From positions 1-56,176 of the forward strand of contig JAFQNF010000050.1 in NCBI GenBank assembly GCA_017396025.1: a DNA stretch of 56,176 nucleotides, written 5' to 3'. Shown here piece after piece: positions 17,049 through 25,141 of this stretch. The stretch is from a bacterium (lineage in GTDB: Bacteria; Cyanobacteriota; Vampirovibrionia; Gastranaerophilales; Gastranaerophilaceae). Each line of letters begins with the position of its first letter. Position 1 is the stretch's first letter. The notes under the pieces were generated by a model that did not search any database, was not told the origin of the DNA, and saw only the letters and a program-made list of their open reading frames with translations. The position numbers and the translations under genes were made by a program.

Positions 17049-18259
17049 TGGAAATTAAATTTAACACTATAGAAGAAGCGATTGAAGATTTTAAGAATGG
17101 AAGACCAATAATAGTTGCTGATGATGAAGATAGAGAAAACGAAGGCGACGTTATTATTCCTGCTCAATTTGCAACTCCGCAAATTATTAATTTCTTAATT
17201 TCTCAATGTAAAGGTGTTGTTTGTTTGGCTTTGACAAGAGAAAAAGCTGAACAGCTAGGCTTATCTGAAATGGTTAGTCATAGTACAGACCCAAAAGGTA
17301 CAGCATTTACACAAAGTATTGATGCAGATAGAAAATATGGTGTTACAACAGGTGTAAGTGCTTTTGATAGAGCAAAAACAATTGAAGTCGCAATCGCAAA
17401 CGACGCAGTTAGCGCAGATTTATCTCGTCCAGGACACATTTTCCCATTGATTGCACGCTCTGGCGGTGTTTTAGAAAGAGTAGGACATACAGAAGCATCT
17501 GTTGATTTAGCTCGTTTAGCAGGCTTAACTCCAGCTGCTGTTATTTGTGAAATTGTTAATGAAGATGGAACAATGGCTCGCCGTGATAATTTGGTAGAAT
17601 TTGCGAAAAAGCACGGTTTGAAGTTTGTTACTGTTGCACAATTAATTGAATATCGTCTTCAAAAAGAAATGTTTATGAAACGTGAAGCAACTGCTAACTT
17701 ACCATCTGATTTTGGTGATTTCAAAGTTTATGGTTATACAAATGAACTTGGTGGTGTTGATCAAGTTGCAATCGTAAAAGATGACGGTAGTGATAAAATT
17801 CCTATGGTTCGCGTTCATAGTGAATGTTTAACAGGTGATATTTTCCACTCTAGAAGATGTGATTGTCAAAACCAACTAGAATCAGCTTTGAGATTAATTG
17901 AAGAATATGGAAAAGGTGCTCTTGTTTATATTCGTGGTCACGAAGGTAGAGGAATTGGTTTGGTTAATAAAATTAAAGCATATGCACTTCAAGAAAAAGG
18001 ACAAGATACTGTTCAAGCTAATATTTCTTTAGGCTTTCAACCTGATTTGAGAAATTATGGAATTGGTGCACAAATTTTAAGAGATTTAGGTTACACTAAG
18101 TTTAAATTAATAACAAATAATCCAACAAAAATAGTTGCATTAAGTGGTTACGGTCTGGAAGTTGTTGATAGAGTTGCTCTAAAAACACCGCTTAATGAAT
18201 ACAATGAAAGATATATACACACAAAAGTCGATAAAATGGAACACTTAATCGACCTATAA
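17048..18259 (+). CDS. ribBA: bifunctional DHBP synthase / GTP cyclohydrolase II
   Basis: A 403-residue fusion that supplies both early precursors of riboflavin. The N-terminal half (about 1-200) is 3,4-dihydroxy-2-butanone-4-phosphate synthase with DDEDRENEGD at 25-34 and the RPGHIFPLIAR motif. The C-terminal half is GTP cyclohydrolase II, with the zinc cysteines in CLTGDIFHSRRCDC and the GHEGRGIGL segment. ribD and ribH are not in this window. Confidence 0.98.
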   Translation: MEIKFNTIEEAIEDFKNGRPIIVADDEDRENEGDVIIPAQFATPQIINFLISQCKGVVCLALTREKAEQLGLSEMVSHSTDPKGTAFTQSIDADRKYGVTTGVSAFDRAKTIEVAIANDAVSADLSRPGHIFPLIARSGGVLERVGHTEASVDLARLAGLTPAAVICEIVNEDGTMARRDNLVEFAKKHGLKFVTVAQLIEYRLQKEMFMKREATANLPSDFGDFKVYGYTNELGGVDQVAIVKDDGSDKIPMVRVHSECLTGDIFHSRRCDCQNQLESALRLIEEYGKGALVYIRGHEGRGIGLVNKIKAYALQEKGQDTVQANISLGFQPDLRNYGIGAQILRDLGYTKFKLITNNPTKIVALSGYGLEVVDRVALKTPLNEYNERYIHTKVDKMEHLIDL

Positions 18260-18270
18260 AGAGAATAGTA

Positions 18271-19263
18271 ATGGCAAATATAACAATATACAAAGTAGAA
18301 CCATATAATAGTGCATATCAAAGAATTTTTTCTGGCGTTTATAATGATTTTAAGAAAAATGCAACGACGGATTATAATTTTGAGTTGGCACCACTTGAAT
18401 ATGAACCTTTTATTAAAAGCGTAGAAGATGGTTTATTGAATTGTTTAATATTGTTTGAGGATGATATTCCTACAGGTTTTTTAGTTTATACAACTATCAT
18501 TTCTGAATCATTAGAGTTAAACATTATACACTGTATTGGTAATGAAAATATAAATGCGAAAAGAAAGCTTTTATTAGAAAAATTTATTGAATTAAATAAA
18601 CATTTGATGCGAGAAAAGGTTGTTACATACCCGATGCTTGGGAAACAAGCATCATTTGCACCAGAAATTGCTGATTTTGGTTTTAAAACAGTTAACACAT
18701 CTGTTATGGCCTTTAATTTGACAGATATTACTGCAATTAATAAAACAAAAGAAGTGTATGTTCCAAAACTTCCGCACGATTATACAATAACAAATTGGAA
18801 AACGGTTTATTTTAAAGATGCAGCAGATGTAATTCATCAAGCATTTAAAGAATCATCAGATGCGTTGTTTGATAGTCGTTTTACGACAGTAAAAGGCTGT
18901 AAAGACATTGTTGAAAAAATAACAGATAATGTTTATGGTCAGTTTTTGCCTGGAATTACAAAAGTTTTATTATATAAAAAGCATCCGGTTGGATTTTGTT
19001 TTGCCAATATGACAAATGATAAAATAGCGAATGTTCCTATTGTCGCTATCTTAAAAAAACATAGAAATTATGGTTTTGGGAAAATATTACTAAAACAACT
19101 AGTAGATAATCTTTTAACATCAGCTATTACTGGTGGTTGGATTTTAAAAGAATTAAATGCTAGTTGTGATTCAGATAATATTTCAGCAGTAAATATGTAT
19201 AATGCAATCGGTTTTACCGAGCAATATACATACCCACAAGCTTATCATAGCAAGTCAAATTAG
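18271..19263 (+). CDS. GNAT-family acetyltransferase with two domains
   Basis: A 330-residue protein. The C-terminal half has GNAT motifs: HRNYGFGKILLKQLVDNLL (the acetyl-CoA pyrophosphate loop, a variant of Q/RxxGxG/A) and NISAVNMYNAIGF. The N-terminal half (about 1-150) looks like a second, degenerate GNAT fold. The substrate is unknown. It starts 11 bases after ribBA and may be co-transcribed with the riboflavin genes. It ends in TAG and overlaps the convergent small gene by four bases. Confidence 0.83.
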   Translation: MANITIYKVEPYNSAYQRIFSGVYNDFKKNATTDYNFELAPLEYEPFIKSVEDGLLNCLILFEDDIPTGFLVYTTIISESLELNIIHCIGNENINAKRKLLLEKFIELNKHLMREKVVTYPMLGKQASFAPEIADFGFKTVNTSVMAFNLTDITAINKTKEVYVPKLPHDYTITNWKTVYFKDAADVIHQAFKESSDALFDSRFTTVKGCKDIVEKITDNVYGQFLPGITKVLLYKKHPVGFCFANMTNDKIANVPIVAILKKHRNYGFGKILLKQLVDNLLTSAITGGWILKELNASCDSDNISAVNMYNAIGFTEQYTYPQAYHSKSN

Positions 19264-19463
19264 TTGTTACTAAATACAACTTTCATTGTTGCTAAGTTTT
19301 TAATTGACAACATTAAATGCTTGTTCTTTTGTTCTTCATTGATTGCGAAGATTCTCATTATTCTTTGAACTTCTGCTACTTGTTTTCTTGACGAAATATC
19401 ATATTTGTTTTTGATTGGCTCACTAATTGTTCCTAAAACTGCGTTTAATTGCTTTTCGTTCAT
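19260..19463 (-). CDS. small hypothetical protein
   Basis: A 67-residue helical, basic protein with no recognised motif, no signal peptide and no membrane segment. Support comes from a good ribosome site (GGGAGAAGATA) before the ATG and an otherwise gene-free position convergent with the GNAT gene. It could be a regulatory or nucleic-acid-associated protein, but nothing shows it directly. Confidence 0.65.
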   Translation of the reverse strand: MNEKQLNAVLGTISEPIKNKYDISSRKQVAEVQRIMRIFAINEEQKNKHLMLSIKNLATMKVVFSNN

Positions 19464-19624
19464 TATCTTCTCCCAAAAGAAATAAAAGTCTATTAACTAT
19501 CTGTTGTCCCCTGTATATTAATAAAGTTTTTTTCTCTCTAAGAATTGCCTTTTTATTTAACAAATGTAAAAAATTGTGTTACATTATGTGTGTAAAATTA
19601 AAAGTACGGTATGGGGTTTTTATT

Positions 19625-20068
19625 ATGATTATTGATTCTTTAGCTAATGCAGAAAAATATGTTTCTTTACATAAAGATTTTAAATTGGTCTTTGAATTCT
19701 TAAAAGAAAATGATATTTCTACAATGCCGTGTGGTCGTCACGAGTTGCGCGGTGATGAAGTATTTTTTAATCTTCAAGAATATGAAACAAAATCAGAACA
19801 AAAATTAGAGGCACATAAAAAATATATTGATATTCAAGTTGTTGCAGTTGGTGAAGAACTTATGGGATATACAAATATAGAAAATACAACAGTAGCTGAA
19901 GAATATGATGAAGATAGAGATGTAATGTTTTTAAATGGTGAAGTTAGCAAATTAAAAGCAGATAACAAAACCTTCTTAATATTTTATCCAGAAGACGCAC
20001 ACATGCCAGCATTATCTATCAATGAACAAAAATGGGTAAAAAAGGCTATTTTCAAAATTCAAAAATAA
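19625..20068 (+). CDS. YhcH/YjgK/YiaL-family protein (NanQ-like)
   Basis: A 147-residue cupin-like protein of the DUF386 family. E. coli NanQ, a member, is an N-acetylneuraminate anomerase. Family signs are the HKKYIDIQVVAVGEE segment and FYPEDAHMP with its metal-binding histidine. The long open frame extends upstream to 19427, but the conserved part begins at MIIDSLANA (19625), preceded by ATGGGG, so that start is chosen. No sialic acid genes lie nearby. Confidence 0.88.
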   Translation: MIIDSLANAEKYVSLHKDFKLVFEFLKENDISTMPCGRHELRGDEVFFNLQEYETKSEQKLEAHKKYIDIQVVAVGEELMGYTNIENTTVAEEYDEDRDVMFLNGEVSKLKADNKTFLIFYPEDAHMPALSINEQKWVKKAIFKIQK

Positions 20069-20086
20069 AATTTTAATAAATGTAAA

Positions 20087-20109
20087 GTTAACACTAGCCA
20101 AAATGTTAA
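20087..20109 (+). promoter_or_regulatory. inverted repeat upstream of the trp leader
   Basis: TTAACA (20087-20092) and TGTTAA (20104-20109) form an inverted repeat with an 11-base spacer, just before a TAAAAT box (20118-20123). It could be a repressor operator. No -35 box is clear. Confidence 0.3.
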
Positions 20110-20161
20110 TTTGGAGTTAAAATGTCAAAACAGTCCAAGGAGTCAGAGGTAAGTTAATAAT

Positions 20162-20272
20162 ATGAATAAATTATTTGATATTTTTAATTTAGTTGTAGAA
20201 GTTTTAAGTTTTGATGCTAAGGCTTGGGCGTGGTGTCCTATCAGGGTTGACAATCGTAACGACAGATTCTAG
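20162..20272 (+). CDS. Trp-containing leader peptide of trpBA
   Basis: A 36-codon frame beginning MNKLFDIFNL and ending in TAG. It contains Trp-Ala-Trp at codons 22-24 (TGG at 20225 and 20231), then CPIRVDNRNDRF. It lies in the 303-base gap before trpB. A GAGG site is 12 bases upstream of the ATG, somewhat long, with AAGGAG further up. By analogy with trp attenuation, ribosome stalling at these Trp codons could decide which downstream RNA hairpin forms. This is inference; no homologue was checked. Confidence 0.6.
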   Translation: MNKLFDIFNLVVEVLSFDAKAWAWCPIRVDNRNDRF

Positions 20273-20303
20273 TCTTTAATTTTACGTTTGTTGACATAGG
20301 CTT

Positions 20304-20336
20304 TTGATTTTTGTCTCGTACAAAAATCAACTTTTT
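20304..20336 (+). terminator. candidate trp attenuator terminator
   Basis: TTGATTTTTGT (20304-20314) and ACAAAAATCAA (20320-20330) make a perfect 11-bp, AU-rich stem with loop CTCGT, followed by CUUUUUG. It lies 31 bases after the leader stop and 36 bases before trpB. An alternative pairing of CGTAA (from 20252) with TTACG (from 20282) could act earlier; folding would have to confirm this. Confidence 0.55.
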
Positions 20337-20371
20337 GCTATGCTATAAATTAAGAAAAGGAATAAGTAATA

Positions 20372-21556
20372 ATGAGTAATACAAAGTTTGGAGAATTTGG
20401 TGGACAATATATCCCAGAAATTCTTATGGGTGAAATAAAAAAGATTGAAAGCGCCTATGAACACTACAAAAATGACGAAACATTCAAAAAAGAATTAAAC
20501 GATTTATTAAATAAATATGCTAATCGTCCGTCTTTATTGTATTTCGCAAAAAACATGACAGAAGATTTGGGTGGTGCTCAAATTTATTTTAAAAGAGAAG
20601 ATTTAAACCATACGGGTTCTCATAAAATTAATAATGTTTTAGGACAAGTTCTTTTAGCTAAGTATATGGGTAAGAAAAGGGTTATCGCAGAAACCGGTGC
20701 TGGTCAACACGGCGTTGCAACTGCAACAGCGGCTGCGCTACTTGGTTTAAAGTGTGAAATCTTTATGGGACTTGAAGATACTGTTCGCCAGTCTTTAAAT
20801 GTATATAGAATGGAATTATTAGGTGCTAAAGTGCATGCTGTTACTTTTGGTACTCAAACACTTAAAGATGCTGTTAATGAGGCAATGACTGAATGGGCTA
20901 AACGTACAGAAGATACAATGTATGTATTAGGTTCTGTTATGGGACCACATCCATTCCCTACAATAGTACGTGATTTTCAAAGTGTGATAAGCGCTGAAGC
21001 CCGCGCACAAATACTATCAGAAACTGGTAAACTTCCATCTGTTGTTATGGCTTGTGTTGGTGGTGGTAGTAATGCAATGGGTATGTTCTATAACTTTATC
21101 AATGATAAAGATGTAAAGCTTATTGGTTGCGAGGCGGCTGGTCACGGTGTTGAGACAGAAAAACATGCTGCAACAATTACAAAGGGTAGCGTAGGTATCT
21201 TCCACGGTATGAAATCAATTTTTTGCCAAGATGAACATGGTCAAATTGCTCCAGTTTATTCAATATCTGCGGGTCTTGATTATCCTGGTATAGGTCCAGA
21301 ACATGCATATCTTCATTCGATAGGCAGAGCAAATTATGTTCCTGTTACTGATGATGAAGCAGTTGACGCTTTTGAATATTTATCAAAAATTGAAGGTATT
21401 ATTCCTGCAATAGAAAGTGCTCACGCAGTTGCTTATGCTAAAAAATTAGCACCAACCATGAAAAAAGATGAAATAATGATTGTTTGTTTATCAGGTCGTG
21501 GTGACAAGGATGTTGCTGCAATCGCTAAGTATAGAGGAAGGATTATCAATGAATAA
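20372..21556 (+). CDS. trpB: tryptophan synthase beta chain
   Basis: The 394-residue TrpB makes L-tryptophan from indole and serine using pyridoxal phosphate. The PLP lysine is K85 in HTGSHKINN, the catalytic glutamate is E107 in AETGAGQHG, and the phosphate loop is GGGSNAMG. Length is normal for the TrpB1 type. The start follows AAAAGGAATAAG. Directly upstream is the Trp-codon leader, and trpA overlaps its end, but no other trp genes are in the window. Confidence 0.98.
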   Translation: MSNTKFGEFGGQYIPEILMGEIKKIESAYEHYKNDETFKKELNDLLNKYANRPSLLYFAKNMTEDLGGAQIYFKREDLNHTGSHKINNVLGQVLLAKYMGKKRVIAETGAGQHGVATATAAALLGLKCEIFMGLEDTVRQSLNVYRMELLGAKVHAVTFGTQTLKDAVNEAMTEWAKRTEDTMYVLGSVMGPHPFPTIVRDFQSVISAEARAQILSETGKLPSVVMACVGGGSNAMGMFYNFINDKDVKLIGCEAAGHGVETEKHAATITKGSVGIFHGMKSIFCQDEHGQIAPVYSISAGLDYPGIGPEHAYLHSIGRANYVPVTDDEAVDAFEYLSKIEGIIPAIESAHAVAYAKKLAPTMKKDEIMIVCLSGRGDKDVAAIAKYRGRIINE

Positions 21557-22307
21557 TATAATTAACAAAAATTCTTTAATAGGTTTTTTAATGGCTGGTG
21601 ATCCTGACCTAGATACAACTAAAAATTGTATTATTTCTATGGCGCAGGCGGGTGCTGGCTTGGTAGAACTTGGTATTCCATTTTCTGACCCAATAGCAGA
21701 AAGCACAGTAATACAAAGTGCTAACATTCGTGCATTAAAATCAGGTACATATTTAAATGGTATTTTTTCTATGATTGAAGAATTGCGCAAAATAACAGAT
21801 ATTCCTGTTATTTTCCATTCTTATATAAATCCTGTTTTTAATTACGGATATGAGAATTTCTTTAAAATGTGTGCTCAAACAAAAGTAGCTGGTATTGTTA
21901 TTCCAGACTTACCGTATGAAGAAAAATCAGAAATAAAAGAATATGCTGATAAGTATGGTGTTCATATAATTTCTTTTGTTGTGCCTACATCAGAAGATAG
22001 AATTAAACAAATAGCAAAAGAAGCAACAGGTTTTATCTATTTTGTTCCTTCTATTGGTTCGACAAGTGCACTTGGTGATAATTCAAGAGAAGTCATGTCT
22101 GATATCGAATTAATAAAACAAGTTACAGATATTCCAATTGCACTTGGTTTTGGTATTAATACCCCTGCTCAAGCAGAATATTTTTCTAAAATTGCTGATG
22201 GAATAATTATTGGTAATGCAATTGTGAAAATAGTTGAAAAACATGGTAATGATTCACCATCATATGTGTTTGATTATGTGAAAGAAATGAAAGCAGTTTT
22301 GAAATAG
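21549..22307 (+). CDS. trpA: tryptophan synthase alpha chain
   Basis: The 252-residue TrpA cleaves indole-3-glycerol phosphate and passes indole to TrpB. The ATG at 21549 overlaps the trpB stop by eight bases; a longer upstream frame lies inside trpB. The catalytic glutamate (E. coli Glu49) is E40 in VELGIPFSD. The residue matching E. coli Asp60 is E51 in DPIAEST, instead of the usual DPLADGP. Other motifs are normal: [21 protein letters not shown] and ALGFGINTP. It ends in TAG. Confidence 0.95.
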   Translation: MNNIINKNSLIGFLMAGDPDLDTTKNCIISMAQAGAGLVELGIPFSDPIAESTVIQSANIRALKSGTYLNGIFSMIEELRKITDIPVIFHSYINPVFNYGYENFFKMCAQTKVAGIVIPDLPYEEKSEIKEYADKYGVHIISFVVPTSEDRIKQIAKEATGFIYFVPSIGSTSALGDNSREVMSDIELIKQVTDIPIALGFGINTPAQAEYFSKIADGIIIGNAIVKIVEKHGNDSPSYVFDYVKEMKAVLK

Positions 22308-22319
22308 TTGTGAGGAATT

Positions 22320-23300
22320 ATGAAAAAATCATATTATTGTGAAAAGTTAGAAAAAACATTACATTTTTTGCCAGAAGAAATTAAATTTTGTTGTTCTTGT
22401 GCTGAAGGATTAGGTATTAAAATTAAAGATTTCTCAAAAGTTGATAAAAAAGAAATTATAAAAGTAAAGAATAAGTATATAAAACAGTTAAAAAACGGGG
22501 TGATTCCTAGTCAGTGTTTTGGCTGTCTTGAGTTAAAAGAACAAAAGATTCAAAAAGAAAGCCTTTTTCAAAAAATTTTAAAAAAGAAAGAAAATAAAGT
22601 AGTATCTCACGTTATCGTTGATCATTATAAACAATGTGATTGTAGTTGTATTTATTGCTCTCAAAAAATACTTCATCCTGATGTTATTCAAAAATATGAA
22701 TTGTTACCTATAATTGAACAGTTGTATGACCAAAAGCTTCTTTCAAAACAAGATTTAGTTGTTGAGTTTCAGGGTGGAAATATCTCGATGCTGAGTGAAT
22801 TTGACAATCTAATTAAGACATTTAATTCTAATGAATGTCATGAATTTCGGTTACTTATGAATGGTATTAAATATCTTCCTGTTCTAGAAACTATTTCATT
22901 TAATAATTCAAGTTTTGTAAGTATATCTCTTGATTCTGGAACAAGAGAAACTTTTTGTAAAATAAAAAATGTTGATGCATTTGAACAAACGATTGAGAAT
23001 ATTAAAAAGTTAGAAAAAAGAACTGATTTAAGATTTTCTTTCAAATATATTCTAATTAAGGATGTTAATGATAACAAAGAAGAAATTGAAAAATTTATAA
23101 ATGTTGTTAAATCTTTTGAACGATTGAACAATGTTATTTTTGATATTGACTATAGAGATACTTTTATGATTCCAGAATCAACCAAAAAAGTTCCTTCTTA
23201 TTATAAAGAACTTTTTGATTATGCTGAAAAATTGTGTAATGACAATAAAATAGTGTTTACAATTAGCGAATATACAAAAAAAATATTATCTGATTTGTAA
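22320..23300 (+). CDS. radical SAM-like protein, function unknown
   Basis: A 326-residue protein with CDCSCIYC, which fits the CxxxCxxC radical SAM cluster motif, then FQGGNIS as the likely SAM-binding GGE-like motif. The N-terminal part (about 1-75) has extra cysteines: FCCSC, and CFGC near 66, which could bind a second metal. It starts 12 bases after trpA and may be co-transcribed. The substrate is unknown; this is not a typical tryptophan-pathway enzyme. Confidence 0.8.
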   Translation: MKKSYYCEKLEKTLHFLPEEIKFCCSCAEGLGIKIKDFSKVDKKEIIKVKNKYIKQLKNGVIPSQCFGCLELKEQKIQKESLFQKILKKKENKVVSHVIVDHYKQCDCSCIYCSQKILHPDVIQKYELLPIIEQLYDQKLLSKQDLVVEFQGGNISMLSEFDNLIKTFNSNECHEFRLLMNGIKYLPVLETISFNNSSFVSISLDSGTRETFCKIKNVDAFEQTIENIKKLEKRTDLRFSFKYILIKDVNDNKEEIEKFINVVKSFERLNNVIFDIDYRDTFMIPESTKKVPSYYKELFDYAEKLCNDNKIVFTISEYTKKILSDL

Positions 23301-23312
23301 ATTGATTAAATC

Positions 23313-23341
23313 TTGATAAAACTTTGTGTTTTAACTAATAT
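23313..23341 (+). promoter_or_regulatory. promoter of tpiA
   Basis: TTGATA (23313-23318) and TAATAT (23336-23341) are separated by exactly 17 bases, 37 bases before the tpiA start. Confidence 0.7.
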
Positions 23342-23378
23342 TTTCATGTGATTTACACAAAGGAAAGAAGGTAGAATT

Positions 23379-24155
23379 ATGGCAAGAAGACCAGTAATCG
23401 CAGGAAACTGGAAAATGCACAATTTACAAGCTGATGCAACAGCATTAACTAACGGAATTATGCAAGAATTAAAAGCTGAAGATAAAGCAGCATTACCAGA
23501 AGTTATTATTGCTCCTACATTTACAGCATTATACGCTGCAAATAAAGCATTAACAGATTGTGGATGTGGCAAAGTTAAATTAGCTGCTCAAAACTGCTAT
23601 TTTGAAACTAAAGGTGCATTCACTGGCGAATGTTCAGTTGAAATGTTAAAAGATGCAGGTTGTGAATATATTATTATCGGTCACTCTGAAAGAAGAGAAT
23701 ACTTTGGTGAAACAGATGAAATGGTTAATAAAAAAGCAAAAGCTATCTTAGCTAATGGCTTAATTCCAATCATTTGTTGTGGTGAATCTTTAGAACAAAG
23801 AGAAGCTGGTGTTACAGACTATCACATTTCTTCTCAAATTACTAAAGCTTTAAGAGAATTAACAGCTGAAGAAGTTGCTAAATCAATTATTGCTTACGAA
23901 CCAATCTGGGCTATTGGTACAGGTAAAACTTGTGATTCAATCGAAGCAAATAGAGTTATTGCTATGATTAGAAATGTTGTTAAAGGTTTATATGATGCAA
24001 ATACAGCAGATGCTATCAGAATTTTATATGGTGGTAGTGTAAAACCTTCTACAATCGCTGAACAAATGGCTCAATCAGATATTGATGGTGCTTTAGTAGG
24101 TGGCGCAAGCTTAACTGCTGACAGCTTTGCTCAAATTGTTAAAGGTGCTATGTAG
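23379..24155 (+). CDS. tpiA: triosephosphate isomerase
   Basis: The 258-residue TIM-barrel enzyme interconverts dihydroxyacetone phosphate and glyceraldehyde 3-phosphate in glycolysis. Substrate residues N10 and K12 lie in AGNWKMH, the catalytic histidine is in IIIGHSERREYF, the catalytic glutamate is in AYEPIWAIGTGK, and the phosphate loop is YGGSVKP. It has its own promoter, a strong GGAAAGAAGG ribosome site, and a terminator. The stop is TAG. Confidence 0.98.
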   Translation: MARRPVIAGNWKMHNLQADATALTNGIMQELKAEDKAALPEVIIAPTFTALYAANKALTDCGCGKVKLAAQNCYFETKGAFTGECSVEMLKDAGCEYIIIGHSERREYFGETDEMVNKKAKAILANGLIPIICCGESLEQREAGVTDYHISSQITKALRELTAEEVAKSIIAYEPIWAIGTGKTCDSIEANRVIAMIRNVVKGLYDANTADAIRILYGGSVKPSTIAEQMAQSDIDGALVGGASLTADSFAQIVKGAM

Positions 24156-24175
24156 TTTATAAAGTTTATGGCTAA

Positions 24176-24208
24176 AAAAGACTCCTAGTAATAGGAGCCT
24201 TTTTTTTG
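24176..24208 (+). terminator. intrinsic terminator after tpiA
   Basis: CTCCTA and TAGGAG pair around a four-base loop, followed by CC and eight U, 20 bases after the tpiA stop. Confidence 0.88.
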
Positions 24209-24250
24209 TGTTCTAATTTTCGTGATAGGATTATTTTAAAGAGGTTTTTT

Positions 24251-24919
24251 ATGCAAGGTATTATATTCGATTTTAATGGAACATTATTTTTTGATTCTCA
24301 TATGCATTATGAAGCGTGGAGAATATATTCAAGAAAACTTAGGGGATATGAATTCACAGATGATGAAATGCGTGAAAAAATGTTTGGTAGAACAAATGCA
24401 GATATTATAGAATATGCAATTGGAAAGAAACCATCACCAGAAATGGTGGAAAAATTGGCTAAAGAAAAAGAAGGAATGTACCGTGAAATGTGTCTTAAAA
24501 ATAGAGATACGTTTGTTCTTGCTCCGGGTGCAGAAGAGTTTCTTAACTATTTGAAAGAAAATAATATACCTAGAACTATCGCAACAATGTCAGAATGGGA
24601 TAATGTAGAATTTTATATAAAAGAATTTAATCTTGAAAAATGGTTTGATTTGAATAAAATAGTATATTCAAATGGTGAAATTCCTGGTAAGCCTGCTCCT
24701 GATATATATGAAATTGCTGCTAAAAACATAGAATTAAATCCTAAAGATTGTATTGTCGTTGAAGATGCATTATCTGGTATTGAATCTGCAAATAAAGCTG
24801 GAATAGGGAAAATTATTGCAATTGCCTCTGTCGAAAGTGATTCTTTGTATAGAAAAATTCCTTGTGTAAGTCAGATAATTCATAGTTTTGACGAAATAGA
24901 TAAAGACATATTTTGCTAA
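24251..24919 (+). CDS. HAD-superfamily hydrolase
   Basis: A 222-residue phosphatase or phosphomutase-like protein of HAD subfamily IA. Motif I reads DFNGTL, with Asn in place of the usual second Asp of DxD. Motif III is K in GKPAPDIY and motif IV is VVEDALSGIESA. A cap domain lies between motif I and about residue 95. I chose the ATG at 24251, preceded by AAAGAGG; the frame extends further upstream into the tpiA terminator. The substrate is unknown. Confidence 0.88.
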   Translation: MQGIIFDFNGTLFFDSHMHYEAWRIYSRKLRGYEFTDDEMREKMFGRTNADIIEYAIGKKPSPEMVEKLAKEKEGMYREMCLKNRDTFVLAPGAEEFLNYLKENNIPRTIATMSEWDNVEFYIKEFNLEKWFDLNKIVYSNGEIPGKPAPDIYEIAAKNIELNPKDCIVVEDALSGIESANKAGIGKIIAIASVESDSLYRKIPCVSQIIHSFDEIDKDIFC

Positions 24920-25141
24920 TTGTTAACTTTTGTAAATATGCTCATGTGCCAGTAAAATTAAGCACATGAATGAAACAATGAAAAACAGACACAAAACCAT
25001 GTGTCAATTTTGTTTTGGAAAAAATCTTTTACATGGTACGGGATATTTCAAACACTTTTTGTACACTTTTTAAGACAAACAAAAACACTTTTTTAACACG
25101 CAAAAAATTTATAAACACATACACGGGGAAGGGAAAAAACT
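24920..25141 (+). other. 222-base intergenic leader of the acidic protein
   Basis: An A-rich, gene-free stretch. It holds GTGCTTAATT-like short inverted bits and ACATGG repeats (the element ACACAAAACCATGTGT forms ACACa/TGTGT ends), but no clear -35/-10 pair. CGGGGAAGGG precedes the next start codon. A long 5' UTR is possible. Confidence 0.3.

Noticed and set aside
20087..20109. TrpR operator upstream of the trp leader
   Set aside because: The half sites and spacing do not match the known TrpR consensus; kept only as an unassigned inverted repeat.
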